This document shows, piece by piece, positions 8,317-17,999 of a stretch of 64,000 nucleotides of DNA. A program made the position numbers and the translations under genes. Origin of the DNA: DGNJ01 sp002388905. GTDB lineage: Bacteria > Pseudomonadota > Gammaproteobacteria > Pseudomonadales > Porticoccaceae. A model generated the notes under the pieces. The model was not told where the DNA came from, did not search any database, and saw only the letters and a list, made by a program, of their open reading frames with translations. The DNA is taken from the NCBI GenBank assembly GCA_036843405.1, contig DAITSJ010000015.1, positions 30,698 through 94,697 of the forward strand. Direction: 5' to 3'. Each line of letters opens with the position of its first letter. Within the stretch, counting starts at the first letter, position 1.

Positions 8317-10068
8317 ATGAGATTGCCCGCCTTCAACAGAGCCATGCACTCGCCCGGACACTGGCTGGAGAGCTATCGGCTGCGCGTCGCCCGCCATGAC
8401 GCGGTGCTTTCCCTGGCCCTCCTGGGCATCGCGGCCGGGGTTCTCGCGGGAATGACCATTGTCATATTCCGGTTGCTGGTCCAGGAGAGCCAGCATTTGG
8501 TGAGCGGACAGGAGTTTGAGGCGTTCGGCGACCTGTCGAAATATTTTCGGTTCTGGTTGCCGGTTGCCGGCGGCCTGGCGGTGGGACTGTTTTTCCAGTG
8601 CCTGGCCGGCCAGGACCGCAGTGTGGGCATTATCCATGTGCTGCACCGGCTGGCTTATCATCAGGGGCACCTGCCCTGGCGGAACGCCATTGCCCAGTTT
8701 GTCGGCGGTGCCGTTACCCTGATCTCCGGGCACTCGGTGGGACGGGAAGGCCCCAGTGCGCACCTGGGTGCTGCCAGCAGCAATATTCCCGCGCAGCGCC
8801 TGGGATTACCCAACAACAGCCTGCGAATCACCGCCGCCTGCGGTACGGCGGCGGGCATCGCCGCCTCCTTCAACACGCCACTGGCGGGAGTGGCTTTCGC
8901 CATGGAGGTGCTGATGCTCAACTATACGCTGACCGGCCTGGCTCCGGTGATTCTCGCCACTGTCAGCGCCACCATGATCAGCCAGTGGGCCCTTGGCGAC
9001 CAACTGGCCTTTACGGTGCCGCCGGTCAAGCTCGATTCCCTGACGGAACTCCCGTTTATCATGGTCAGCGGCATTGGCATCGGCCTGGTTGGCGCGGGCT
9101 TCATTATGCTCGTGCGCATTTTGCGGCGACAAAGCGACCGCCTGCCGGTCTGGCTGATGTTCACCACCGCCGGCACAGTCGTCGGCCTGTGCGGGATGCT
9201 GGTCCCGGAAGTGATGGGGATTGGCGACCAGACCATTACCGATACGCTCAACGGCGTGTTTCGTCCCGAACTGTTGTTCCTCATTCTGGTTTTCAAGCTG
9301 GTTGCCACGCTTGCCTGTATCGGCCTGGGCATTCCCGGCGGGACCATCGGGCCGGCCCTGGTGATCGGCGCGGCGGGTGGCGCACTCATGGCATTGGCGG
9401 GCCAATGGCTGGGAATCAGTGGCGACAGTGCGGTGGCACTCTACGCACTGGTGGGCATGGGCGCGATGATGGCGGCCATCCTCCAGGCACCGTTGGCGGG
9501 GCTGATTGCCGTACTGGAACTGACCGGAAACCCCAATGTCATCCTGCCGGGCATGCTGGCAGTGGTCACCGCGACCCTGACCACGGGACTGTTCACCGAG
9601 CGAACGTCCATTTTCCTCAATCTGCTGCGCCAATTGGGGCTCGATTATCGCAACGACCCGGTGATCCAGTCCCGCCGACGCATCGGCGTGGCCGCGGCCA
9701 TGGAGCGGGACGTGGTGGTCCTGCCCCGGAAAGTGAGCCGGGAGCGGATTACCTCGGATCTGGGCGAGACCACCAGGTGGGTCCTGCTGCGGGAGGACGG
9801 CGAGTCCACGCAACTGCTGGCCGCCACCGACCTGGTCAATGTCATGAAGAAAGAGCCGGAACAGGAAGAATTCGACCTCCAGGCAATTCCCGGCGAACGC
9901 CTCCAGGTCACCGCCATCGATTTGCAGGCCAGCCTCCAGGACGCCCATGAACGCATGCAGGAGACCGGCGCCGAGGCCCTTCACGTTACCCGCCAGACTG
10001 CACCCGGGATTTATCGCACCTATGGGGTACTCACCCCCGACCGGATCGAGCAGGCCTGGCATTACTGA
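8317..10068 (+). CDS. ClC-family chloride channel/transporter
   Basis: A 583-residue membrane protein with the ClC core. 'GHSVGREGPSAHLG' holds the gating glutamate (GREGP), 'FAMEVLM' matches the internal proton-pathway glutamate of exchangers, and 'GIPGGTIGPALVIGA' corresponds to the GxFxP-type selectivity loop. The first selectivity motif (GSGIP in E. coli) is not obvious and appears as 'DRSVGIIH', an unusual variant. Having both glutamates suggests a Cl-/H+ exchanger rather than a channel. The last 120 residues are soluble and resemble degenerate CBS repeats. Possible roles are acid or osmotic adaptation. Confidence 0.88.
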   Translation: MRLPAFNRAMHSPGHWLESYRLRVARHDAVLSLALLGIAAGVLAGMTIVIFRLLVQESQHLVSGQEFEAFGDLSKYFRFWLPVAGGLAVGLFFQCLAGQDRSVGIIHVLHRLAYHQGHLPWRNAIAQFVGGAVTLISGHSVGREGPSAHLGAASSNIPAQRLGLPNNSLRITAACGTAAGIAASFNTPLAGVAFAMEVLMLNYTLTGLAPVILATVSATMISQWALGDQLAFTVPPVKLDSLTELPFIMVSGIGIGLVGAGFIMLVRILRRQSDRLPVWLMFTTAGTVVGLCGMLVPEVMGIGDQTITDTLNGVFRPELLFLILVFKLVATLACIGLGIPGGTIGPALVIGAAGGALMALAGQWLGISGDSAVALYALVGMGAMMAAILQAPLAGLIAVLELTGNPNVILPGMLAVVTATLTTGLFTERTSIFLNLLRQLGLDYRNDPVIQSRRRIGVAAAMERDVVVLPRKVSRERITSDLGETTRWVLLREDGESTQLLAATDLVNVMKKEPEQEEFDLQAIPGERLQVTAIDLQASLQDAHERMQETGAEALHVTRQTAPGIYRTYGVLTPDRIEQAWHY

Positions 10069-10256
10069 ACATCGCCAACCCCGTCAGCCCGCTGTGTCTC
10101 CCTCGCCTGCCACAGCGGCATTTCAATCCTTGGCCGGGGCTCCGGAAAACCATCTTGAAGGCCCTCGCCGTACCGGTATACTGCCCGGCCATGCCTGCCC
10201 CGGGTTTCCGGTAACCGGTGCAGTCACAGCGTTCATGTTCCTGGAATCTCCCACTG

Positions 10257-11510
10257 GTGAAATCCTCTTCGAGCCACTACGACGTAGTCATCCTGGGTGC
10301 CGGCGCGGCCGGGCTTCTCTGTGCCTTCACCGCCGCGGACCGGGGCCGCCGGGTGCTGGTGCTGGAGCGGGCCAACAAGGTGGGCAAGAAGATCCTCATG
10401 TCCGGCGGCGGGCGCTGCAATTTCACCAACCTGTATGTCGAGGCCGAGAACTTTATCTCGGACAATCCCCATTTCTGCAAGGCCGCTCTTAGCCGTTACA
10501 CCCAGTGGAACTTTATCGCCCTGACCCAGGAGCACGGTATCGAGTATGAAGAGCGCAGGCACGGGCAGCTTTTCTGCAAGGGGTCCGCGAAGGAAATCGT
10601 GGCCATGCTGCTCGCCGAATGCCGCCGGGCGGGCGTCGACATCCAGACCCGCTGCGAAGTCGACAAGGTCACCGCGATACCCCAAGTCGAAATCACGGAG
10701 CCTTCAACGGAACAACCGCCGGATCGTTACCGCATCGCCTGGCGGCACGGCGAATCCGACCAGGTCGCACACTGCCGGTCCGTAGTGGTGGCCACCGGCG
10801 CCCTGTCCATTCCCACCCTGGGAGGCAGCGGCCTGGGCTATGACATTGCCCGGCAGTTCGGCCTGCCCGTCACCGAACGGCGGGCGGGACTGGTGCCTTT
10901 CACCTTCAGCGACGGAATCATCAAGCCCCTCTGCCAGCGCCTGTCGGGCGTAACCCTGGAAGTGACGGCATCCTGCAACGGCCGATCGTTTACGGAAAAT
11001 CTGCTGTTCACCCATCGCGGCCTGAGCGGCCCGGCTATGCTGCAGATATCCAATTACTGGCGGCCCGGAGACGAAATCGTCGTCGACCTGCTGCCGGCCA
11101 TCGAAGCCGCCGACTGGCTGCTCACCGCCAAGCGGGAACGGGGTAAAAGCCTGTTGCGAACCGTGCTCGGCCGGGAATTACCCCGGGGCCTGGCGGCGGA
11201 GCTGGAGGCGCTCTGGTGGCCCGCCTCGGCGGACAGGGCACTGGCGGAACTCAGCGACAAGGTATTGAACGAGATCGGCGAGCGCCTCAATGGCTGGCAC
11301 CTGAAACCCGCGGGGACCGAAGGCTATCGCACCGCCGAGGTCACCCTGGGCGGCGTGGCCACCGATGCCATCAGTTCGCGCACCATGGCGGTCAAACATC
11401 AACCGGGGCTTTACTTTGTCGGGGAGGTCCTGGATGTTACCGGCCACCTCGGGGGGTTCAATTTCCAGTGGGCCTGGTCGTCCGGATACAGCGCCGGGCT
11501 GGCGGTGTAG
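10257..11510 (+). CDS. NAD(P)/FAD-dependent oxidoreductase, HI0933/BaiN family
   Basis: A 417-residue flavoprotein. Near the N-terminus 'DVVILGAGAAGLLCAFTAA' is a Rossmann dinucleotide-binding motif, followed by 'KVGKKILMSGGGRCNFTN', the signature of the HI0933/YhiN/BaiN family. The C-terminus 'GEVLDVTGHLGGFNFQWAWSSG' is the second conserved FAD contact. The chosen GTG puts five residues before the first beta strand, as in relatives; an upstream GTG would add 13 poorly conserved residues. The physiological substrate is not established for most members, although BaiN acts on bile-acid intermediates in gut bacteria. Confidence 0.87.
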   Translation: MKSSSSHYDVVILGAGAAGLLCAFTAADRGRRVLVLERANKVGKKILMSGGGRCNFTNLYVEAENFISDNPHFCKAALSRYTQWNFIALTQEHGIEYEERRHGQLFCKGSAKEIVAMLLAECRRAGVDIQTRCEVDKVTAIPQVEITEPSTEQPPDRYRIAWRHGESDQVAHCRSVVVATGALSIPTLGGSGLGYDIARQFGLPVTERRAGLVPFTFSDGIIKPLCQRLSGVTLEVTASCNGRSFTENLLFTHRGLSGPAMLQISNYWRPGDEIVVDLLPAIEAADWLLTAKRERGKSLLRTVLGRELPRGLAAELEALWWPASADRALAELSDKVLNEIGERLNGWHLKPAGTEGYRTAEVTLGGVATDAISSRTMAVKHQPGLYFVGEVLDVTGHLGGFNFQWAWSSGYSAGLAV

Positions 11511-11539
11511 GTCAGCCCATTGAACGAAGGAATCCGCCA

Positions 11540-12472
11540 GTGAAACCGACACCCGCTACCGGACAACCAACACTGCTGGCCCAGCCTCTGGCCATCGTCC
11601 TGCTACTGACGGTAGGTACCCTTTTCGCGGCCAACCATGTCTCGGCGCGAATGGCTTTCGACGAGGGTGTCGGCGTGCTGCTGGCACTGCTGGTGCGCAG
11701 CTCGGTTGCCCTGACTTTCATGACCGGCCTGGCGCTCTGGCACGGCGAGGGGTTGGCGGTGGCCCCGGGACGGCGCCGCTGGCAACTGCTGCTGGGCCTG
11801 ATGATCGCCGGCCAGAGCCTTTGCCTGTATTCCGCGGTGGCCCGGGTGCCGGTGGCCATGGCACTGTTGCTGGTCAACACCTGGCCCATTTTTTTCGCCC
11901 TGCTCACCTGGGCCCTGGGAGGCGGACGACCGAGCGCCCAGGTGGTAGCGATCATGGCGGTGATCATGGCCGGGCTGGTACTGGTGCTGGACCTGCCGGC
12001 ACGGCTGGGAACGGCCGAAGGCACCGGAACGGGCTGGCTGGCGGGTGTCGCTTTCGCGTTGAGCGCGGCGGTGTTTTTCAGCGTCGCCATCTGGACCACG
12101 GAGAACCGCCTGGCCGGTATGCCGGGCGCGGTGCGCAGCGCCTGGACCATGGCTACGGTGCTGGCGGCCATGGCCATCGGCGGCAGCCTCGGCCTGGTAC
12201 CGGACGGACTCAGCGTTCCCACCAGCGAACGCGGCTGGCTGGGACTGGCCCTCCTGGCCGCCCTCTACGGCCTGGCATCGACGGTGCTGTTCGTACTGGT
12301 ATCGCGCCTGAACATGGCCCGGAACGCCCCCGTCATGAACTTCGAGCCGGTGGCCTCGCTGCTGCTCGGCTACCTGGTACTGGGCCAGGTGCTGAAGCCG
12401 GTGCAACTGGCCGGCGGCGCCCTGGTGCTCGGGGCCATCCTTTGGCTGGGGCTGTCGCGCCGGCTGAAATAG
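11540..12472 (+). CDS. EamA/DMT family transporter
   Basis: A 310-residue protein with ten hydrophobic helices arranged as two EamA repeats, the drug/metabolite transporter topology. The GTG start is supported by GAAGGA about six bases upstream; the open frame before it overlaps the flavoprotein gene and is non-coding. Members export amino acids or metabolites or are uncharacterised, and the substrate cannot be called here. It begins 29 nt after the flavoprotein gene, so the two may be co-transcribed. Confidence 0.85.
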   Translation: MKPTPATGQPTLLAQPLAIVLLLTVGTLFAANHVSARMAFDEGVGVLLALLVRSSVALTFMTGLALWHGEGLAVAPGRRRWQLLLGLMIAGQSLCLYSAVARVPVAMALLLVNTWPIFFALLTWALGGGRPSAQVVAIMAVIMAGLVLVLDLPARLGTAEGTGTGWLAGVAFALSAAVFFSVAIWTTENRLAGMPGAVRSAWTMATVLAAMAIGGSLGLVPDGLSVPTSERGWLGLALLAALYGLASTVLFVLVSRLNMARNAPVMNFEPVASLLLGYLVLGQVLKPVQLAGGALVLGAILWLGLSRRLK

Positions 12473-12759
12473 TACCGGTACAGAATCGATCGCCTCGATC
12501 AATCAGTCTATTCAACCGACGTTATCAATTGCCTGATTGTCAGCCCGCCTGCGGACAGAGCAGGAGAGTTTCTACGTCCGGGCCGGATGGCGGGTCGCAT
12601 GAGTTCAAAAAATGTCAAAGTGCGCACAAACGAAAGCGCAAGGCGCTATCCGCAATCCGATACCGGGTGCCGACTCTACACTGCGGTATAGTACCCCCGA
12701 CCGGCGGGCCCGATGCCCGCCAGCCGGGACAACAGCGCAACGGATCTGGAGACTGACCC

Positions 12760-14076
12760 ATGGCGATTTTCGGTGCACCGTCGACGCCCGCCGGTGACCC
12801 TTCGTCCCCGCTGGCACGGGCCAGCTGGGCCATGTACGACTGGGCCAACAGCAGCTTCGCGGCCATTATCTCGACGTTTGTCTTTCCCACTTATTTCGCG
12901 ACCCTGGTGGCGAAAGATTCCACCCTGGGCACCCGCCAGTGGGGCTGGACGGTGGGCCTGGCCGGACTGGTGGTGGCCTTCGGCGGCCCGCTGCTGGGCG
13001 CCGTTGCCGATCAGTACGGGCGGCGCAAGCCCTGGCTGGGACTGTTTACGCTCATCTGCGTTCTCGCCACGGCGGCCCTTTGGTGGGTTCGTCCGACGAC
13101 TGAATCGGTGCTCTTTGCCATGATGGTCGCGGCGGTGGCCACAATCGCCGCCGAATTCGCCGTTATCTTTTACAACGCCATGCTGCCCGCCATCGCCCGC
13201 CAGGATCATGTGGGGCGGTGGTCGGGCTGGGCCTGGGGCCTGGGCTATGCCGGCGGGTTGGCCTGCCTGCTGCTGGCCATGGCGGCATTTATGGGCGAGA
13301 ACCCCTGGCTCAATCTGCCCCGGGATTCGGGACAACAGGTACGCGCCACCTTTGTCCTGGTGGCCCTGTGGTACGCCGCCTTTTCCCTGCCGCTGTTCCT
13401 GTTCACCCCCGACGAGCCCGCGGTCGGTGGCGGGTTGAGGCGGGCCCTGCGCGAGGGCCTCCACCAGCTTGGCGATTCCCTGAAGGCGGTCCGGGCCTAT
13501 GTGCCGATACTGCGCTTCCTGCTGGCGCGGATTTTCTTTATCGACGGTCTTGCCACCCTGTTCGCCTTTGGCGGAGTCTACGCCAGCGGTACCTTCGATT
13601 TCAGCGCCCGCCAGGTGCTGATGTTCGGCATCCTGCTCAATGTCACCGCCGGCGTGGGCGCCGCGGCATTCGCCTGGATCGACGACCGGTTGGGCAGCAA
13701 ACGCACGATCCTGGTTTCCCTGGTGGGCCTGATTGTCCCCGGCGCCCTAATGCTGGTGGTGCAAAGCCACGCCCTTTTCTGGCTTCTGGGTGGCATCCTG
13801 GGCATTTTCGTGGGACCGGTGCAGGCGGCGAGCCGCTCCTGGATGGCCCGGGCCGCTCCCGAACACCTGCGCACCCAGATGTTCGGCCTGTTTGCCTTCT
13901 CGGGCAAAGCCACCGCTTTCCTTGGGCCCCTGCTGGTGGGTTGGGTAACCGGCCTTTTCGACAGCCAGCGGGCGGGTATGGGCGTTATTATCGTCTTCCT
14001 GGTGGCGGGCTTCGCACTGATGCTTACGGTTCCCGCGGCGGCCCGGGCGACGCCGCCCGCTCCTGCAAGCCTCTGA
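12760..14076 (+). CDS. MFS transporter, UMF1/Atg22-like family
   Basis: A 438-residue, twelve-helix protein. The N-terminal 'ASWAMYDWANSSFAAII' is diagnostic of the UMF1 branch of the major facilitator superfamily, which includes yeast Atg22, an exporter of amino acids from the vacuole. Bacterial members have no defined substrate. The 3' end overlaps the convergent acyltransferase gene by 53 nt; both stop codons are clear, so the overlap is real. The 290-nt gap upstream contains a TATAGT that could be a -10 box. Confidence 0.85.
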   Translation: MAIFGAPSTPAGDPSSPLARASWAMYDWANSSFAAIISTFVFPTYFATLVAKDSTLGTRQWGWTVGLAGLVVAFGGPLLGAVADQYGRRKPWLGLFTLICVLATAALWWVRPTTESVLFAMMVAAVATIAAEFAVIFYNAMLPAIARQDHVGRWSGWAWGLGYAGGLACLLLAMAAFMGENPWLNLPRDSGQQVRATFVLVALWYAAFSLPLFLFTPDEPAVGGGLRRALREGLHQLGDSLKAVRAYVPILRFLLARIFFIDGLATLFAFGGVYASGTFDFSARQVLMFGILLNVTAGVGAAAFAWIDDRLGSKRTILVSLVGLIVPGALMLVVQSHALFWLLGGILGIFVGPVQAASRSWMARAAPEHLRTQMFGLFAFSGKATAFLGPLLVGWVTGLFDSQRAGMGVIIVFLVAGFALMLTVPAAARATPPAPASL

Positions 14077-16741
14077 CGTGCTCGTGCAGGGCATCGGCGA
14101 TGGCCCGGGGAGAACGCTCCCCCACATCCGCCAGCTGCCGGGGATCGAGGATTTCGCCAAAGTGCAATTCCACCGGGCCGGGCCGTGGCAGGCGCCGCCC
14201 CAGGGGCATCACCTCGAAGCTGCCCCGGATTACGGCGGGCAGCACCGGCACGGGAAAGTACTTCAGAAGCAGGCCGATGCCGGCCCGGAATGGCTGGAGC
14301 TCGCCGGTCGGCGAACGTCCCCCTTCCGGGAACCAGATCAGGCCGTGACCCCGATCCAGCACCGCGCCGGCAAAGGCCAGGCTGGAAAGGGCACCCCGGT
14401 GGGGATCGATGGGTACCACCTGGGCGGTGCGGCTGACCAGGCGCCGCACGGGGCCGGAAAACGCCATGCCTGTCCACCCCGCCCAGTACAGGTGCCGCAA
14501 TTGCCGACCGGGCAGCGCCGCGGCGATAATGAAGGGATCGAGAACGCTGTCGTGGTTGCAGGCCAGGATAAAGGGGCCCTGTTCGGGCACCTGCTCGAGT
14601 CCGTGGACCCGCGGGCGCAAAAACGTGCGCACCAGCATTCGATTGACGGCGTAGAGGGTCGGCGCCACCGGTCGCAGCACGGCAGGCGGCTGCAACCAGC
14701 GCCGCTGCCGCGCGGATAGTACCCGTTCCGGCGCCCGGAAGATTTCAGCCGATGCACGATCCGGGGATTCCGCATCGATCACCATTTCCAGCAGATCGAG
14801 GACCGTGCGGGCATCGGCGATAACGCTCTCATCCAGTTCAACCCCGGTGCGTTCAGTGATATCCAGGGTCAGCAGGACCCACTCCAGGGAATCGATATCC
14901 AGGTCGAGCTGCAAATCGCTGTCCGGTGTCAGGGTCTTGTCGGCATAACGTTCCGCCAGATATTGCCATGCCGCCCGGGCCGCCGGTTCCTCCAGCAATG
15001 CCCGGTCGGCGCCACTCATCTTCGCCACCGGCAGGGGCCCGGCGCTTTTGGTCTCTGCGCTGGCATCGCGCAAACGTTCCTCATACAGTTTTTCCAGGCG
15101 ATGGCGCTGGATCTTGCCCAACTGGGTGCGCGGAAGGGGTTCCCGACTGATGGCGCAATGACCGAGACGCATATAGGAAGGCAGGCTTGCAGCCACTTCC
15201 GTTACCGCCTTCCGGACACGGCCCCCGGCATCGTCGCCGGCATCCGCCGGCACCGCCAGCGCCACGAGTCGTCCGTCGTGCTGGAGCACGCCGATCTCGC
15301 GGATGGCGGGATGCCCGGCGTAACGCGCCTCCAGGGTATCGGGCTGGATATTTTCACCCCCCGCCGTAACGATCAGGGTCGACAGGCGACCGGTAATATA
15401 AAGGTAACCCGCATGGTCCCGATAACCCAGGTCGCCGGTGCGAAACCAGCCATCGGCCGTGAACGCTTCCCGGGTCTTGTCCGGCAAATTGCGATAGCCG
15501 GCAAAGACCCCCGGACCCCGGGCCTGGATTTCGCCTTCTCCGGCCGGAATCGACTCCGCGGCTTTAGGGTCGACCCGGATTTCGATGCCCGGCACCGGGC
15601 GCCCGACGCTGCCCAGACGGGCACCCCTGGGCGTATTGATGGTGAGCAACGGTGAGGTCTCGGTGAGTCCGTAACCTATCGCCAGGGACCAGCCCAGTGC
15701 TGTCAGGTTGCCGGCCAGGGCCTCGTCAAGGGGCGCGCCGCCAGCGGCCAGCAGGCGCAGGGTTGGCGCAATCCTGGCGCGCACGGGACGCATCAAGCTT
15801 TCTCCGACCGGCAGCCCCCAACGTTGCGCGAATCGACTGAAGGCCAGGGTCCCGTGCAGCAATCCCGCGCCGACAGGTCCGGCCCGTTGCGCCCTGGCGC
15901 GGATGCCATCGTAAAGGGCGCCATAGAGGCGGGGCACCCCGACGATGACCGTCGCCCGGCCCTCGCCCATGGCCCTGACCAGCTGCTTGCCGGTGAGGGC
16001 ATAGGGCTGTATGACCGTGAGGCCAAGATAAAGAGGCGTGAGAAGGCCCACCACCAGGGGGTAGACATGATGCAGTGGCAGGGGAAGCAATACCCGGTCG
16101 CCCTCCGCGACAATGTGGGTATCCGCCACTGCCCGCAATTGAAAGGCGATATTGCCATGGCTCAGGGGCACCCCCTTGGGAGGCCCGGTGGTGCCCGAGG
16201 TATAGAAAAGTATGGCGGTTTCGTCGACGCCGGGTTCAGGCAGGGAAATACCGCCCCTACTGTCGATTTCCTGCCAGCCTGTTTGCCGCCGCGAAAAACC
16301 GCGCTCGCCCTCTTCGGGCGAATCGAGCCGGAAAATCACCAGGTCATTCACCGCCTCGTGCAGCGTTTCCGCATGGCGGCCGCGGCTGAACACATGCCCG
16401 GCATCGGCATCAGCGAGGACGTGACGGAGGTTTTCCCCCTCGAACTGCAGATCCACGGGCACCAGCACCATGCCGGCGCGTATCACGGCCAGGGCGGCGG
16501 CTATCCACTCGGGCCCGGCCGGGGCATAAAGCGCAACACTCTGTCCGGGTTCCAGGCGCTCACGCAACCCGCCGGCGAGTCGGAGAACCTTATCGGCCAT
16601 GGACCCGTAGGACCAGGTCTCGGCAGTGTCCCGGCGCCAGGCCTGGACGAGTGTGCGATCACCGTACTGGTGAAGATTGTCGATCACCGGCTGCAAGGTC
16701 CGGGGTTGGGCTCTCGCAGTCGGATTACCTGGGTTTGCCAT
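14024..16741 (-). CDS. Three-domain protein: AMP-binding acyl-activating enzyme, acyl carrier domain, PlsC acyltransferase
   Basis: A 905-residue protein. Residues 1-555 form an AMP-binding domain (P-loop TSGTTGPPKG at 181-190, 'YGLTETSP' at 357-364, A10-type lysine 'LGKIQRH' near 543). Residues 585-660 form an acyl-carrier domain with 'DLDIDSLEW', whose Ser618 should carry phosphopantetheine. Residues 715-890 form a PlsC/LPLAT domain with the HxxxxD motif at 730-735 and 'FPEGGRSPTG' at 804-813. The order suggests a fatty acid is adenylated, loaded on the built-in carrier and transferred to a glycerophospholipid or related acceptor, similar in logic to Aas. No signal or membrane segment is obvious. 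Confidence 0.88.
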   Translation of the reverse strand: MANPGNPTARAQPRTLQPVIDNLHQYGDRTLVQAWRRDTAETWSYGSMADKVLRLAGGLRERLEPGQSVALYAPAGPEWIAAALAVIRAGMVLVPVDLQFEGENLRHVLADADAGHVFSRGRHAETLHEAVNDLVIFRLDSPEEGERGFSRRQTGWQEIDSRGGISLPEPGVDETAILFYTSGTTGPPKGVPLSHGNIAFQLRAVADTHIVAEGDRVLLPLPLHHVYPLVVGLLTPLYLGLTVIQPYALTGKQLVRAMGEGRATVIVGVPRLYGALYDGIRARAQRAGPVGAGLLHGTLAFSRFAQRWGLPVGESLMRPVRARIAPTLRLLAAGGAPLDEALAGNLTALGWSLAIGYGLTETSPLLTINTPRGARLGSVGRPVPGIEIRVDPKAAESIPAGEGEIQARGPGVFAGYRNLPDKTREAFTADGWFRTGDLGYRDHAGYLYITGRLSTLIVTAGGENIQPDTLEARYAGHPAIREIGVLQHDGRLVALAVPADAGDDAGGRVRKAVTEVAASLPSYMRLGHCAISREPLPRTQLGKIQRHRLEKLYEERLRDASAETKSAGPLPVAKMSGADRALLEEPAARAAWQYLAERYADKTLTPDSDLQLDLDIDSLEWVLLTLDITERTGVELDESVIADARTVLDLLEMVIDAESPDRASAEIFRAPERVLSARQRRWLQPPAVLRPVAPTLYAVNRMLVRTFLRPRVHGLEQVPEQGPFILACNHDSVLDPFIIAAALPGRQLRHLYWAGWTGMAFSGPVRRLVSRTAQVVPIDPHRGALSSLAFAGAVLDRGHGLIWFPEGGRSPTGELQPFRAGIGLLLKYFPVPVLPAVIRGSFEVMPLGRRLPRPGPVELHFGEILDPRQLADVGERSPRAIADALHEHVRGLQERAASPGPPREP

Positions 16742-16917
16742 TAACCATTTTCCTGCGCGCTTGACGAAAAAACAGTCCGGCGACGGACTGTGCCTGTGCC
16801 AGACCTACCCACAGTGTAGAAAATTGGGCTAATTGCAGGCCGCCGATTGTCTGGAAACCTTGTGCCGGCCACCCGGCGGGTTATGATCAGCGGCGTGTGG
16901 CAAAAAGAGGATGCATG

Positions 16918-17733
16918 ATGGATACGGGACTGGCGGGCAAAACCGCCGTGGTGACCGGCGCCACGGCCAATATCGGGCGCGCGGTGGCCCTGGCCCTGGC
17001 GGCGGAAGGCGCCAATCTGGTGGCTGTGGGCCGGGATAGGGAGGCCGGCCAGGGGCTGGTGGATAAAGTCAGGGCTGCCGGCGGTGCCGATGCCGTTTTT
17101 GTCGCCGCCGATCTGCTCGAAGCCGATTCGGGAGAGCGTATTGCCGCCGCGGCCCTGGACCGGTTCGGCACCGTGGACGTGCTTGTCAATGGCGCCGGGG
17201 GCAATAATGCCATGGGCCTTTTTGCCGAATCCGACCCGGCCACCTGGCAGGCTGATATCGATATCAGCCTGATGGCGGTGCTGCGCACCACGCGCGCGCT
17301 GTTGCCCGCCATGATAAAACGCCGGAGCGGCCGGATCATTAACATTGGCTCGACCGCCGGCGAAGTGGGGGATTACATGCTGGCTGTCTATTCGGCCGCC
17401 AAGGGTGGCGTCCACGCTTTTACCCGGGTCCTGGCCAAGGAGGTGGGCCAGCACGACATTACCGTGAATGTGGTGGCGCCTTACCTGACTCTGCCGGAGG
17501 AAGAAGAAGAGTTGAGCGCCGGCAGCCGGTTTCACCCGGAGAAGGGTTTCTTCAGTCGGGCCATCCCCGGCCTGGACCCCGCGGAGGTGGACAAACTACG
17601 GCGCAGCGGCCCCTTGTCGCGCACCGTCGCCAACCCCCGGGAAGTGGCGGCGGCGGTCGTGTACCTGGCCTCGGAACAGGCCGCTTTTGTTACCGGTCAG
17701 GTACTTAACGTGGATGGCGGCACCCTGCTCTGA
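16918..17733 (+). CDS. SDR family oxidoreductase
   Basis: A 271-residue short-chain dehydrogenase. The cofactor motif 'TGATANIGRA' (TGxxxxIG) is near residue 13, the 'NGAGG' strand and the catalytic 'YSAAKGG' (Tyr-x3-Lys) follow, and the protein ends 'GQVLNVDGG', all classical. AGAGG lies seven bases before the second of two adjacent ATGs, which is the chosen start. Substrate unknown; the family includes FabG-like reductases. It is divergent from the acyl-activating gene, which makes a lipid-related role possible but unproven. Confidence 0.85.
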   Translation: MDTGLAGKTAVVTGATANIGRAVALALAAEGANLVAVGRDREAGQGLVDKVRAAGGADAVFVAADLLEADSGERIAAAALDRFGTVDVLVNGAGGNNAMGLFAESDPATWQADIDISLMAVLRTTRALLPAMIKRRSGRIINIGSTAGEVGDYMLAVYSAAKGGVHAFTRVLAKEVGQHDITVNVVAPYLTLPEEEEELSAGSRFHPEKGFFSRAIPGLDPAEVDKLRRSGPLSRTVANPREVAAAVVYLASEQAAFVTGQVLNVDGGTLL

Positions 17734-17999
17734 AACGGATGGCACGGGCGCTTTTATAATAACAAGGCCGCCGCCAATGAAGACGGGCATCGGTGGTGAA
17801 GGGATTGCGGTTGTCCTCTCTCAAGGCAATACCTCCATTGACTGTCGCTGCCATTGGCGGGGAAACACCGCTTCCCCCACCGGCGAATATCCGTATCGAC
17901 GGGGCAGGCGCCGGTACGCACACCGCGCCTGGATTTTTCAGACTGGTACAGAAAAGTCGGGGCAACCAGCCTGTACAGAATGGATACGGTTCGCCGGTA

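Noticed and set aside
14024..14076. Suspicion that the 53-nt overlap of convergent genes reflects a wrong stop
   Set aside because: Both frames end in clear stop codons after sensible C-termini, so the overlap stands.
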